Assembly (NCBI GenBank): GCA_052034135.1
Contig: JBPOJC010000101.1
Coordinates: forward strand, 1 to 47,132
Source: JAGPKI01 sp052034135
GTDB lineage: Bacteria; Caldisericota; Caldisericia; UBA6126; JAGPKI01
DNA length: 47,132 nt
Direction of reading: 5' to 3'
Below are positions 8,601 through 16,115 of the stretch, piece by piece. A program made the position numbers and the translations under genes. Each line of letters opens with the position of its first letter. Within the stretch, counting starts at the first letter, position 1. The notes below the pieces were generated by a model. That model did no database searches. It saw only the letters and a program-made list of their open reading frames with translations, and was not told the origin of the DNA.

Positions 8601-9592
8601 AAGGTACTATCTTCGTTTTTTCAAGTGGAGAGCTTAAAAGGAAACAAAATACCATTTATTTTGAGGGCGATAAGAGGATTAAAAAATTTATTCCCATAGA
8701 AAATACAAATGAATTACATCTATTTGGCGAAGTAACAATAAACAAAGAAGTTTTAGAATTTTTATCTAAAAATGAGGTAATTCTGCACTTTTATAATTAT
8801 TATGGTTATTACGTTGGAACGTACTATCCGCGAGAGCATTATAATTCAGGTTTTATGATTTTAAATCAGGCTACTCATTATATAGACAACGAAAAGAGGA
8901 TGGTCTTAGCAAGAAAGTTTGTTTTAGGCGCCGCTCAAAATATGGGAAAAGTTTTATCCTATTATAATGCGAGGGGCACACAGTTAAAAGAGGAAATTGA
9001 TAAAATAGATTCCCTAAAAAATCTAATCCCAGAGCAGCAAAATACAAATTCACTGATGGCAATAGAAGGCAATATTAGGGAGGCATATTATAATGCCTTT
9101 GATAAAATTGTAGAAAATGAGAATTTTTCAATGGATGAGCGATCGAAAAGGCCTCCAAAAAATAGAATGAATGCATTAATAAGTTTTGGCAATTCTCTGC
9201 TTTATACCACTACATTATCAGAAATATATAAAACACATCTTGATCCACGAATAGGTTTTCTCCACTCTACTAATTTTAGACGATTTACCCTAAACCTCGA
9301 TGTTTCAGAAATATTTAAACCAATTATTGTTGACAGGGTAATATTTACTCTACTTAACAAAGGAATGATTAAAGCAAGCGATTTTGAAGCTAAGCTCGGA
9401 GGCTTATACTTAAAAGAGGCAGGAAGAGCAGTTTTTGTTGAGAAATTTGAGGAAAGATTAGCCAAAACTATTAAACACTGGCAGCTAAAGAATGAAGTTT
9501 CCTACAGAAGGCTTATAAGAATGGAATTATACAAATTAGAGAAACATCTTATGAATGAAGAGGAATATCAGCCATTTGTCTCAGAATGGTAG
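8597..9592 (+). CDS. cas1: Cas1 integrase
   Basis: Cas1, as a complex with Cas2, inserts new spacers at the leader end of the array. I chose ATG 8597, which overlaps the cas4 stop as ATGA and gives 331 residues beginning MKGTIFVFSSGELKRKQNTI; an in-frame ATG at 8588 would add three residues. The metal-binding residues are visible: E157 in LMAIEGNIREAYY, H223 in DPRIGFLHS, and D235/E238 in LNLDVSEIFKP. The N-terminal beta domain with NTIYFEG and the AIEGNIRE helix fit the I-B subgroup. A 49-residue ORF rather than cas2 follows immediately. Confidence 0.95.
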   Translation: MKGTIFVFSSGELKRKQNTIYFEGDKRIKKFIPIENTNELHLFGEVTINKEVLEFLSKNEVILHFYNYYGYYVGTYYPREHYNSGFMILNQATHYIDNEKRMVLARKFVLGAAQNMGKVLSYYNARGTQLKEEIDKIDSLKNLIPEQQNTNSLMAIEGNIREAYYNAFDKIVENENFSMDERSKRPPKNRMNALISFGNSLLYTTTLSEIYKTHLDPRIGFLHSTNFRRFTLNLDVSEIFKPIIVDRVIFTLLNKGMIKASDFEAKLGGLYLKEAGRAVFVEKFEERLAKTIKHWQLKNEVSYRRLIRMELYKLEKHLMNEEEYQPFVSEW

Positions 9593-9600
9593 GTGTAACA

Positions 9601-9750
9601 ATGAACATTTTTTATTGCTATGATGAGGATTTAGATTTACTTTTAGGGCTTTGGTATATTGGTTGGCTGAAAAATAAAACAATTTTAGACAATTTTGAAA
9701 TAGAAAATGATCAGGAAGATGAATACGATAATATGGATTTAAGCTTTTAA
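9601..9750 (+). CDS. 49-residue hypothetical protein between cas1 and cas2
   Basis: This small gene fills the space between cas1 (stop 9592) and cas2 (start 9752) with 8 and 1 spare bases. The product starts MNIFYCYDEDLDLLLGLWYI, has an aromatic/leucine-rich N-terminal half with tryptophans, and ends in a strongly acidic tail (ENDQEDEYDNMDLSF). A GGTAGGTG sequence overlapping the cas1 stop could act as its ribosome site. I recognise no family. Tight packing suggests it is translated as part of the adaptation operon, perhaps as a Cas1-Cas2 accessory or a DNA-mimic-like acidic peptide, but that is speculation. It might also be a decayed N-terminal extension of cas2. Confidence 0.55.
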   Translation: MNIFYCYDEDLDLLLGLWYIGWLKNKTILDNFEIENDQEDEYDNMDLSF

Positions 9751-9751
9751 A

Positions 9752-10015
9752 ATGTATGTTATTATGGTCTATGATGTAAACGAAAAAAGAGTAAATAAAG
9801 TTTTAAAAATCGGGAGGAAATATCTCGACTGGATCCAGAATTCTGTTCTTGAAGGTGAAATTACTGAAGCAAAGTTTGAAAAGTTAAAATTAGAAGTTTT
9901 AAAAGTTATTAAAAAGGAAGAAGATTCTGTAATCTTTTATATTTTAAGAACAACACGATACAGTAAGAGAGAAATACTCGGTTTAGTAAAAGGAGGCTCA
10001 AAATTAATTTTGTAA
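9752..10015 (+). CDS. cas2: Cas2 adaptation protein
   Basis: Cas2 forms the central dimer of the Cas1-Cas2 spacer integrase. The 87-residue protein has the ferredoxin-like Cas2 signature MYVIMVYDVNEKRVNKVLK, with the conserved aspartate D8 after the first strand, followed by KYLDWIQNSVLEGEI and DSVIFYILRT. Length and motifs are standard. It is the last gene of the operon and is separated from the first CRISPR repeat by the leader. Its start lies one base after the stop of the small upstream ORF. Confidence 0.93.
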   Translation: MYVIMVYDVNEKRVNKVLKIGRKYLDWIQNSVLEGEITEAKFEKLKLEVLKVIKKEEDSVIFYILRTTRYSKREILGLVKGGSKLIL

Positions 10016-10186
10016 ATTATCTGTCTATCCTCAATAATGCAAAAAGTTACGGCGATCAACAGAATGCAAAAAAGTTTTGTAATTTAAGTATTAATGATAA
10101 AATATTAATAAAAATCTACCTTGAAAATTGTAAAAATTATATAAAATATAAATCAGGAAAGTATTGTAAATAAAGGAAAAAAATTG
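10016..10186 (+). promoter_or_regulatory. CRISPR leader
   Basis: This 171-base, very AT-rich non-coding stretch lies between cas2 and the first repeat, which is the expected place for the array promoter and the Cas1-Cas2 integration signals. A TTGAAA box at 10121-10126 is followed by overlapping TATATAAAATATAAA sequence at about 10138-10152, a plausible but imprecise promoter that would start transcription just before repeat 1. The first repeat begins at 10187. Confidence 0.6.
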
Positions 10187-12478
10187 GTTTGTAGAACACC
10201 TATGAGGGATTGAAACAAGTATCTGGCATTTAAATATATTTGCTATATCTCGGTTTGTAGAACACCTATGAGGGATTGAAACCCTTATTATTAAAATTTA
10301 TATCTTCTATATATATATTGTTTGTAGAACACCTATGAGGGATTGAAACTTAGATTTTTTTCTGTTATTAAGCAAAATCTTTTAGTTTGTAGAACACCTA
10401 TGAGGGATTGAAACTCAAAAGCATCTTCAAGAAAGAGAATATATTGCTCAGTTTGTAGAACACCTATGAGGGATTGAAACAACGTATATGATACATTACA
10501 GGCTGTTTTGAACATGCGTTTGTAGAACACCTATGAGGGATTGAAACTTTGCTTTCTTTCTGTATTTATCTTTAACATCTTCACTGTTTGTAGAACACCT
10601 ATGAGGGATTGAAACATCGAGTTTACACTTCATGGAAGCACAGCACATAATGGTTTGTAGAACACCTATGAGGGATTGAAACCTTGCAAGATTGCCATAA
10701 ATATCTTCTATTTCTGTTGGTTTGTAGAACACCTATGAGGGATTGAAACTCTAATGCTACATACTGATAGTTGTCAAATTCAGTTAGTTTGTAGAACACC
10801 TATGAGGGATTGAAACTACCCAAATCTACCAGCGATAATTCAGTTTAATACTTGTTTGTAGAACACCTATGAGGGATTGAAACACATATAATACTTGTAA
10901 TGCAGCAGGGGACACTTTTGTTTGTAGAACACCTATGAGGGATTGAAACTTTAGTCTGCATTTTTTACTACAAAATTTTTTTTGGGTTTGTAGAACACCT
11001 ATGAGGGATTGAAACATTGTCGTCCAATCCATTAGATTATCTGCATATTCGCGTTTGTAGAACACCTATGAGGGATTGAAACGAAGAACATTCATTCGAA
11101 AGAATGTATCCTGTTGTTAGTTTGTAGAACACCTATGAGGGATTGAAACTCAGCAGCAAAGATATTAAAGATACCTCTTGGGACTGTTTGTAGAACACCT
11201 ATGAGGGATTGAAACAGTCCATAACAGATAAATTCTGAATTTAATTTTGTCGTTTGTAGAACACCTATGAGGGATTGAAACCCATTACTGTTTGTGATAT
11301 ACAGTCGCTCACCGTATGTTTGTAGAACACCTATGAGGGATTGAAACTAAAAAAACTTTATAATTTAAAAGATTAAAAATATAGTTTGTAGAACACCTAT
11401 GAGGGATTGAAACGAAGCAAAAATTGTCTTTGATTGGAATGGCTATAAAGTTTGTAGAACACCTATGAGGGATTGAAACCCAATAAATTATAATTATTAT
11501 ACCATCAGAATTTAAAGTTTGTAGAACACCTATGAGGGATTGAAACTTAGAAATTGAACCTTACAAGAACATTGGCAAAATAAGTTTGTAGAACACCTAT
11601 GAGGGATTGAAACTGATAAGTCCGTGATTAGTCCGTGATAAGTCCGTGGTTTGTAGAACACCTATGAGGGATTGAAACTCACATTTATAAACTTTTTTAT
11701 TATTCCCTAAATCGTTTGTAGAACACCTATGAGGGATTGAAACTATTTATCACTGGTATATAATTCATGATTTCCTTATAGTTTGTAGAACACCTATGAG
11801 GGATTGAAACTCTTTATGTACTGCCGGTATTATTCTTATTCTTGGTATGTTTGTAGAACACCTATGAGGGATTGAAACGAACCTGAAAAGGCAGGCAGAG
11901 GGAAAAAGGAGAAAAGTTTGTAGAACACCTATGAGGGATTGAAACAAGCATGATGTTTCTTTAAGAATTGGAGATTGTCTTGTTTGTAGAACACCTATGA
12001 GGGATTGAAACAACGGCTCTTATGTTGTTGGAGATGGAGCTTGCTGGTGTTTGTAGAACACCTATGAGGGATTGAAACTAATTTGTTTGCCACATATAAA
12101 ACATTTAGTCATTTGTTTGTAGAACACCTATGAGGGATTGAAACCATACAGGATTTAATCAATGGGTAAAGTGGATAAGAAGTTTGTAGAACACCTGTGA
12201 GGGATTGAAACCCATAACCCCAAGAAAAACCTTTTGAGTGATAAATCTGTTTGTAGAACACCTATGAGGGATTGAAACTATTTTCCAGGTATTACATCTA
12301 AATTTATTACTAAAAGTTTGTAGAACACCTATGAGGGATTGAAACCTATAAACTGACACTCATCCCAAGGAAGTGATAGTACGTTTGTAGAACACCTATG
12401 AGGGATTGAAACTAGAAGCTCGTTTTTGTTTATTAAATTATGAAAGGAGTTTGTAGAACACCTATGAGGGATTGAAAC
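10187..12478 (+). CRISPR. CRISPR array, 35 repeats and 34 spacers, type I-B
   Basis: A 30-nt repeat, beginning GTTTGTAGAACACC and ending GAGGGATTGAAAC, recurs 35 times at 65-68 base intervals, leaving 34 spacers of 35-38 nt. Repeat starts run from 10187, 10253, 10320 and 10385 through to 12316, 12383 and 12449. All copies I checked are identical except repeat 31 (12182), which has G instead of A in the CCTATG core. The 3' end ATTGAAAC is the classic Cas6-derived crRNA handle, so the array is read left to right from the leader next to cas2. The single variant repeat lies toward the distal, older end. Spacer 22 (11614-11648) is itself an 11-nt tandem repeat. Long reverse-strand ORFs across the array are repeat translations and not genes. 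Confidence 0.99.
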
Positions 12479-12675
12479 TAATATCTTCTACCCCTTTTTT
12501 TGAATATCTGTGCATTTTAAAATATAAGGAAAGAATGATTTCAGGAATAAATGATTTATTAACAGAGATTTAAAACCCACTCACATTACTGGATTTTTTA
12601 TTAAAGTTGAGTAAAAAAATGATGAATTAGAAAGAAAATTTGATTAACTTCTTGTAAGGGAAAGGAAGAGATTTT
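12479..12675. other. Gap between array and TIR gene
   Basis: No gene is evident in these 197 bases. A T-run (12494-12501) soon after the last repeat could help end the array transcript, but no strong hairpin precedes it. An AAGGAAG ribosome site lies just before the TIR gene start. Unlike many array ends, the final repeat is not degenerate. Confidence 0.35.
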
Positions 12676-13368
12676 ATGAAGACTATATTTATAGCATATA
12701 ACAGCAAAGACAGGGTTTTTGCTCGATTTATCTATCAAAGCTTATTAATGCAGAGATGGGCGGATATTGAAATTTTCATGGATGAATTTTCAGTTAAATC
12801 AGGAGAAGATTTTAAGGAAAAATGCTTGTCTGAAGCTAAAAATGCAAATTTAGGAATAATAATTTTAAGTGAACATACTCAAGAATCTGAGTATGTTCAA
12901 CAAGAAGTTGGAATCTTGCTTTCAAAAGATATCCCAAAAATATATATTGCTCTTAGTGAAGACTATAAAATTCCTCCTGGCTATGAAAAAACGACACAAT
13001 CATTTCCTCTTTACGACGAGAAAGATATTTCTGAAGGAATAAAGAAACTAATTAAAAATATAGAGAATATCTTGAAGCCCAAAAAATTAGACATCAAGGA
13101 ACTATTCGATGAAGCGATAGAGCTTATTAATCAAGGAAAATATGAAGAGGGTCTTAAAAATGTGGAATATTTAGCAGAAGCAGAAATAAAAATCAAGAAA
13201 GACCCTATTTATCAAATAAATACTATCAAAGAAAACCTTGAAGAATTAAGTTTAGACATAGAGGATATAAAAATTGACCTTTTAAGCATAAAAGATAACG
13301 AAGAGGAAATTCTTGAAACATTGCTTAAAATTATGCAAGAGATAAGAGAAATAAAAAACTATGAGTAA
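12676..13368 (+). CDS. TIR-domain protein with helical C-terminal region
   Basis: Residues 1 to about 130 form a TIR-like domain: the strand and loop MKTIFIAYNSKDRVFARFIY, the segment IEIFMDEFSVKSGEDF, and the stretch ANLGIIILSEHTQESEYVQQEVG, where E77 sits at the place of the catalytic glutamate of NAD-cleaving TIRs. The rest is helical, with one TPR-like hairpin (FDEAIELINQGKYEEGLKNV) and a coiled-coil-like acidic tail. Bacterial TIR proteins with such tails often act as NADase effectors in anti-phage systems. It starts 197 bases past the CRISPR array with its own AAGGAAG ribosome site. No obvious partner gene (for example SIR2, ThsA, or a cyclase) is near, and downstream lie only ORF debris and a dead IS. 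The fold call is good; activity and any link to CRISPR are inferred. Confidence 0.75.
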   Translation: MKTIFIAYNSKDRVFARFIYQSLLMQRWADIEIFMDEFSVKSGEDFKEKCLSEAKNANLGIIILSEHTQESEYVQQEVGILLSKDIPKIYIALSEDYKIPPGYEKTTQSFPLYDEKDISEGIKKLIKNIENILKPKKLDIKELFDEAIELINQGKYEEGLKNVEYLAEAEIKIKKDPIYQINTIKENLEELSLDIEDIKIDLLSIKDNEEEILETLLKIMQEIREIKNYE

Positions 13369-13414
13369 AAAGATAATACACCTAAGGTAATAAGCTATTA
13401 GATTAATTTATTAG

Positions 13415-13570
13415 AGTTATGCAGAAAGAATTAGGGATTTACAAGAAGATTCAATCGATTATGAAGAGAATTACTCTAATGAAATCAAACTTTCATCTAT
13501 AAAGGAGAAAATTATTAGAGATACTGAGAATATAATTATGGATGCTAAAGCTCTCTTGCGTGTTTTGTAG
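13415..13570 (+). pseudogene. ORF fragment of unknown family, without a start codon
   Basis: A frame opening after the stop at 13412-13414 reads SYAERIRDLQEDSIDYEENY and continues in a charged, helical style to a TAG at 13568-13570, directly against the left end of the IS element. It has no good initiation codon. The composition suggests the C-terminal part of a real protein, perhaps a second component of the TIR locus that was lost or rearranged. I cannot name the family. Confidence 0.35.
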
Positions 13571-13649
13571 TTTCCCCCAAAAACTGGACAAACAATTAAA
13601 GTAATTTTAAGATTAAAATTAACGAAAAAATGTATGAAAGGGAAATAAA

Positions 13650-13860
13650 ATGAAGAATAGTAGAAAAATATATGACGGTAACTTTAAGGCAAGAGTAGTT
13701 TTAGAAGTTATTAGAGGAGAAAAAACTACATCTTGAAATTGCAAGTGAATATCAGGTTCATCCTAATCAAATAATAAACTGGAAGAAGAAAGCAATAGAG
13801 AAACTACCAGAGATTCTTTCTAATTCTTCTGGAAAGAATAAAAACAACAACTCTTCTTAA
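13650..13860 (+). pseudogene. IS3-family OrfA, frameshifted
   Basis: Translation from ATG 13650 gives MKNSRKIYDGNFKARVVLEV and reaches TGA at 13734. The missing part continues in another frame as LEIASEYQVHPNQIINWKKK, the rest of the helix-turn-helix, to TAA 13858-13860. One small indel near 13730 therefore broke the DNA-binding subunit. Intact OrfA proteins of this group are about 90-100 residues. Confidence 0.8.
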
Positions 13861-13868
13861 ACTCCTAA

Positions 13869-14684
13869 GCTGAACTTTACAGACAAATAGGACAACTTAA
13901 AGTAGAATTGGACTGGCTTAAAAAAACTCTTATTAAGCTTTCAATTAATGAAAAGAGGGAACTAATAGATATGAACCTCTCATCTTCTATTCCAATATCC
14001 AGACAGTGCGAGTTATTAGGATTAAATAGGTCAACACTTTATTATAGCCCCCTTCCTTTATCTTCATACAACCAGTTATTAATGAACTTGATAGATGAAC
14101 AGTATACAAAAACACCTTTTTATGGCATTCCTCGAATGACTGCTTTCCTTAAAAGAGAAGGTTATAGTGTTACTATCCTTATCTCCTTAAAGGCTTAACA
14201 ATAAATAAACCTAACCAAGTATGGGCAAGTGATATTACTTATATAAGAATGAAAAGAGGGTTCATTTACTTGGTTGCTATTATGGACTGGTTTAGTAGAT
14301 TTGTTCTCATCCATTTCACATCTATTACACTGGACAACGATTTTTGTTTAAGAGCTTTTTAAGAAAGCTCTAACAAAAGCTCATCCAGAAATCTTTAATA
14401 CTATACATAGGTGCACAATTCACAATTAATGAGTTTACAGATCTATTAACCAGAATAATATCAGGATAAGTATGGATTCAAGAGGTAGAGCATATGATAA
14501 CATATTCACTGAAAGGCTATGGAGAACAGTTAAATATAAGTGGGTTTATTTAAAAGATTATTTAGATCCATTAGAAGCCCAAAATAGTTTAAATGATTAC
14601 TTTACCTTCTACAACACTGAAAGACCTCATCAAGCTCTTGGGTACAAGACACCATATGAGGTATACTACCAAAAAGGAGGATAA
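13869..14684 (+). pseudogene. IS3-family OrfB transposase, deleted and frameshifted
   Basis: The first frame (13869-14198) reads AELYRQIGQLKVELDWLKK, then SRQCELLGLNRSTLYYSP and TPFYGIPRMTAFLKREGYSV, the standard start of OrfB. After that a deletion removes the linker. A second frame from 14171 gives QVWASDITYIRMKRGFIYLV with the first catalytic aspartate, then stops at 14360-14362. The second aspartate region is ruined. A third frame (14472-14684) keeps the last part with the catalytic glutamate in ERLWRTVKYKWVYLKDY and the terminal RPHQALGYKTP motif. It cannot make an active transposase. Confidence 0.85.
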
Positions 14685-14774
14685 ACTTAAACTTGAAAAT
14701 TTATCACTTTAATTTATACTAATTTCTGTCCAAACAAATGGGGGAAGTTAAATGACATAATGCATTTCATGATG

Positions 14775-14804
14775 GTTTGTAGAACACCTATGAGGGATTG
14801 AAAC
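14775..14804 (+). repeat. Orphan, perfect CRISPR repeat
   Basis: A full 30-nt copy identical to the array consensus lies 2.3 kb past the last array repeat, 28 bases beyond the IS right end. No second perfect repeat is near, so it is not part of a working array, although it would still be cut by Cas6 if transcribed in the same direction. Confidence 0.95.
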
Positions 14805-14922
14805 GGGAGTCAACTTTTTTAAAATTATTTAATTACTTGAAAAGAATATTACTTTAAGTATATTAATTAACGATGTTCAGGGTTATTTGTGATGGAAATA
14901 CTTTATCTTTAGAGGGATTTAA

Positions 14923-15141
14923 ATGTTGAGTAATTATACTGCAAAATATATAAAGATAAGCTCAGGTTATATGGGACAATTAGTTGAGTGGCCAGAAGTA
15001 GTGACTGAAGGAAAAACATTAGAGGAATGCCGAGAAATGCTTAAAGATGCTTTGCGCGAGATGATTATTGCTTATCGAGAAGAGGGTAAAGAAATTCCAA
15101 ATGGTGGGGCTCTTTTAGAGCAAGTACCAGTTGAATTTTGA
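14923..15141 (+). CDS. HicB-like antitoxin
   Basis: This 72-residue protein has the partial RNase H-like fold pattern of HicB antitoxins: a strand with GYMGQLVEWPEVVTEGKTLE, then helices EECREMLKDALREMIIAYRE and the tail GGALLEQVPVEF. HicB binds and blocks the HicA mRNA interferase and represses the pair. The next gene begins directly after its stop, giving the less common hicB-hicA order. An AGAGGGA sequence precedes ATG 14923. It lies between two CRISPR-repeat relics. Confidence 0.8.
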   Translation: MLSNYTAKYIKISSGYMGQLVEWPEVVTEGKTLEECREMLKDALREMIIAYREEGKEIPNGGALLEQVPVEF

Positions 15142-15330
15142 GTGTCAGTAAAAAGAACTGATTTAATCAAATATTTTAGTGAAAATGGTTTTTATTTATT
15201 GCGCGAAGGTTGCAAAAATTCTATTTATTCTAACGGATCGAAGATAATTCCTATTAAAAGACATAGAATAATTGATAGAATTACTGCAAATGAATTATGT
15301 AAACAAGCTGGCTTAAAGCCAAAATTTTAA
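15142..15330 (+). CDS. HicA-like toxin, catalytic histidine apparently lost
   Basis: The 62-residue protein starts with GTG directly after the hicB stop. It keeps the HicA fold signature GFYLLREGCKNSIYSNG, then KIIPIKRH and RITANELCKQAGLKPKF. In active relatives the loop reads like REGGNHTIYSN, with the histidine acting as the catalytic base of RNA cleavage. Here the aligned residue is asparagine (K-N-S-I-Y), and the glycine pair is G-C. The RNase activity is therefore probably weakened or gone, while the antitoxin-binding fold may remain. The family call is confident; inactivity is inferred from the alignment by eye. Confidence 0.75.
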   Translation: MSVKRTDLIKYFSENGFYLLREGCKNSIYSNGSKIIPIKRHRIIDRITANELCKQAGLKPKF

Positions 15331-15349
15331 TTAATTCATACAATTTTCC

Positions 15350-15379
15350 TGTAGAAACTTATGAAGGCTTAGATTGGCT
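15350..15379 (+). repeat. Possible decayed CRISPR repeat
   Basis: The stretch TGTAGAAACTTATGAAGG matches the middle of the CRISPR repeat (TGTAGAACACCTATGAGGG) with one deleted base and a few substitutions, and the 3' part is more diverged. The match alone could be chance, but it lies between two better relics on the same strand. Confidence 0.35.
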
Positions 15380-15410
15380 AAAAAGACAGTAATTATTCCA
15401 ATTATGTTGG

Positions 15411-15650
15411 TTGGGTACTGATAAATTGCGGGAATATAAATTTTCAGTTGTAATTGAAAAGGACATAGCTGGTTATTTCGCACTCTGCCCTGAGCTTCAG
15501 GGTTGCTATACTCAGGAAGATTCGCATGAAGAAGCCATAGAGTATATTAAATATGCTATAAACTTTCATATAAAGGATAGTATTGAGAGTGGAGAAAAAA
15601 TACAACAAACTGAGTTAGTAAATCTTACTATGTTGGAAGTAGTAGCGTGA
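15411..15650 (+). CDS. HicB-like antitoxin, second copy
   Basis: This protein carries the HicB pattern REYKFSVVIEKDIAGYFALC, then PELQGCYTQEDSHEEAIEYI and a helix. No ATG fits well; TTG 15411 (79 residues) or TTG 15423 (starting LREYKF) are the likely starts. The hicA gene overlapping its end is truncated after 13 codons, so this antitoxin has lost its partner. It is more like the classic HicB of hicA-hicB loci than the first copy, so the two pairs are not simple duplicates. Confidence 0.75.
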   Translation: MGTDKLREYKFSVVIEKDIAGYFALCPELQGCYTQEDSHEEAIEYIKYAINFHIKDSIESGEKIQQTELVNLTMLEVVA

Positions 15651-15688
15651 GTGGGAAACTACCTTGTGTAACTGCTACTGCTAACTAA
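15647..15688 (+). pseudogene. Truncated hicA fragment
   Basis: A GTG at 15647 overlapping the hicB stop (GTGA) starts the frame SGKLPCVTATAN and then a stop. S-G-K-L-P-x-V-(T/S) is the standard N-terminus of HicA toxins paired with this HicB type. The rest of the toxin is missing. A short unrelated frame ending KFEKLLKR at 15756-15758 follows, which suggests a deletion junction. Confidence 0.6.
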
Positions 15689-15757
15689 AGTTTTCGATAG
15701 TATTCTTAATAATACAGATCTTATGGTGGAAAAATTTGAGAAACTTTTAAAGAGATA

Positions 15758-15787
15758 GTTTTTAGCATACTTATGAGGGATTGAAAC
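15758..15787 (+). repeat. Decayed CRISPR repeat
   Basis: A 30-base stretch beginning GTTTTTAGCATACTTATG and ending GAGGGATTGAAAC aligns without gaps to the array repeat at 26 of 30 positions, including a perfect 3' handle region. It lies 3.3 kb beyond the array end on the same strand, and looks like an old terminal repeat. Confidence 0.8.
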
Positions 15788-15841
15788 TAAGTCGGCAAAG
15801 TAGATAAATGCATATTTCAGAAATAATCAATCACTTTAGCG

Positions 15842-15899
15842 GATTATTTCGACCAGTGTTTCAGTTGATTCCTACCACTTTTTCAATTATTTCCGCTAT
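15842..15899. repeat. IS21-family-like terminal repeats (remnant)
   Basis: Two adjacent 22-nt units, 15842-15863 (…TTTCGACCAGTGTTTCA) and 15864-15885 (…TTCCTACCACTTTTTCA), and a third partial unit (ATTATTTCCGCTA) form imperfect direct repeats. Such multiple terminal repeats with TTTCAGTTGATTC and GACCA-type cores are typical of IS21-family ends. No istA/istB gene is present, so this would be only a scar. The rest of 15788-16073 shows no gene. Confidence 0.4.
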
Positions 15900-16073
15900 A
15901 GTAGGCGGAATGAACCATTTATCCTGATCAATAAATAACCACTCAAATAACAAACCTCTTGAGTTTAATTAATAGATATTGATGTTTTCCCGTTAGACCA
16001 GTTAAAATTTGATTCTATAATGATTTTAGAGTTATATAAAAAGATTGGGAATAAAGGTTAAGTAAATTTAAAG

Positions 16074-16102
16074 TTGAAATTTGTTGTCTATAAAAATATA
16101 AT
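16074..16102 (+). promoter_or_regulatory. Sigma-70-type promoter of the rpsF operon
   Basis: TTGAAA at 16074-16079 and a perfect TATAAT at 16097-16102 are separated by 17 bases, the ideal spacing. Transcription would begin near 16109, leaving a leader of about 88 bases before the rpsF start. Confidence 0.8.
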
Positions 16103-16115
16103 ATTATAAGTTTTG

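Larger units (their letters stand above)
13572..14746 (+). mobile_element. Degenerate IS3-family insertion sequence
   Basis: The element spans about 1175 bases and has imperfect terminal inverted repeats. The left end begins TTCCCCCAAAAACTGGACA, and the reverse complement of the right end begins TTCCCCCATTTGTTTGGACA. Inside lie a broken OrfA (helix-turn-helix) and a broken OrfB (DDE integrase), each with frameshifts and OrfB with a deletion and stops, so the copy is dead. No clear target-site duplication is visible. It lies between the TIR gene debris and a lone CRISPR repeat 28 bases beyond its right end. Confidence 0.85.

Noticed and set aside
10333..12359. Several reverse-strand ORFs of 60-80 codons across the CRISPR array
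   Set aside because: Their proteins repeat the string FQSLIGVLQT, the reverse translation of the CRISPR repeat.
12676..13368. Thoeris-type TIR system
   Set aside because: No ThsA-like NAD-binding effector (SIR2-SLOG or similar) is next to the TIR gene, so a Thoeris label is not supported.
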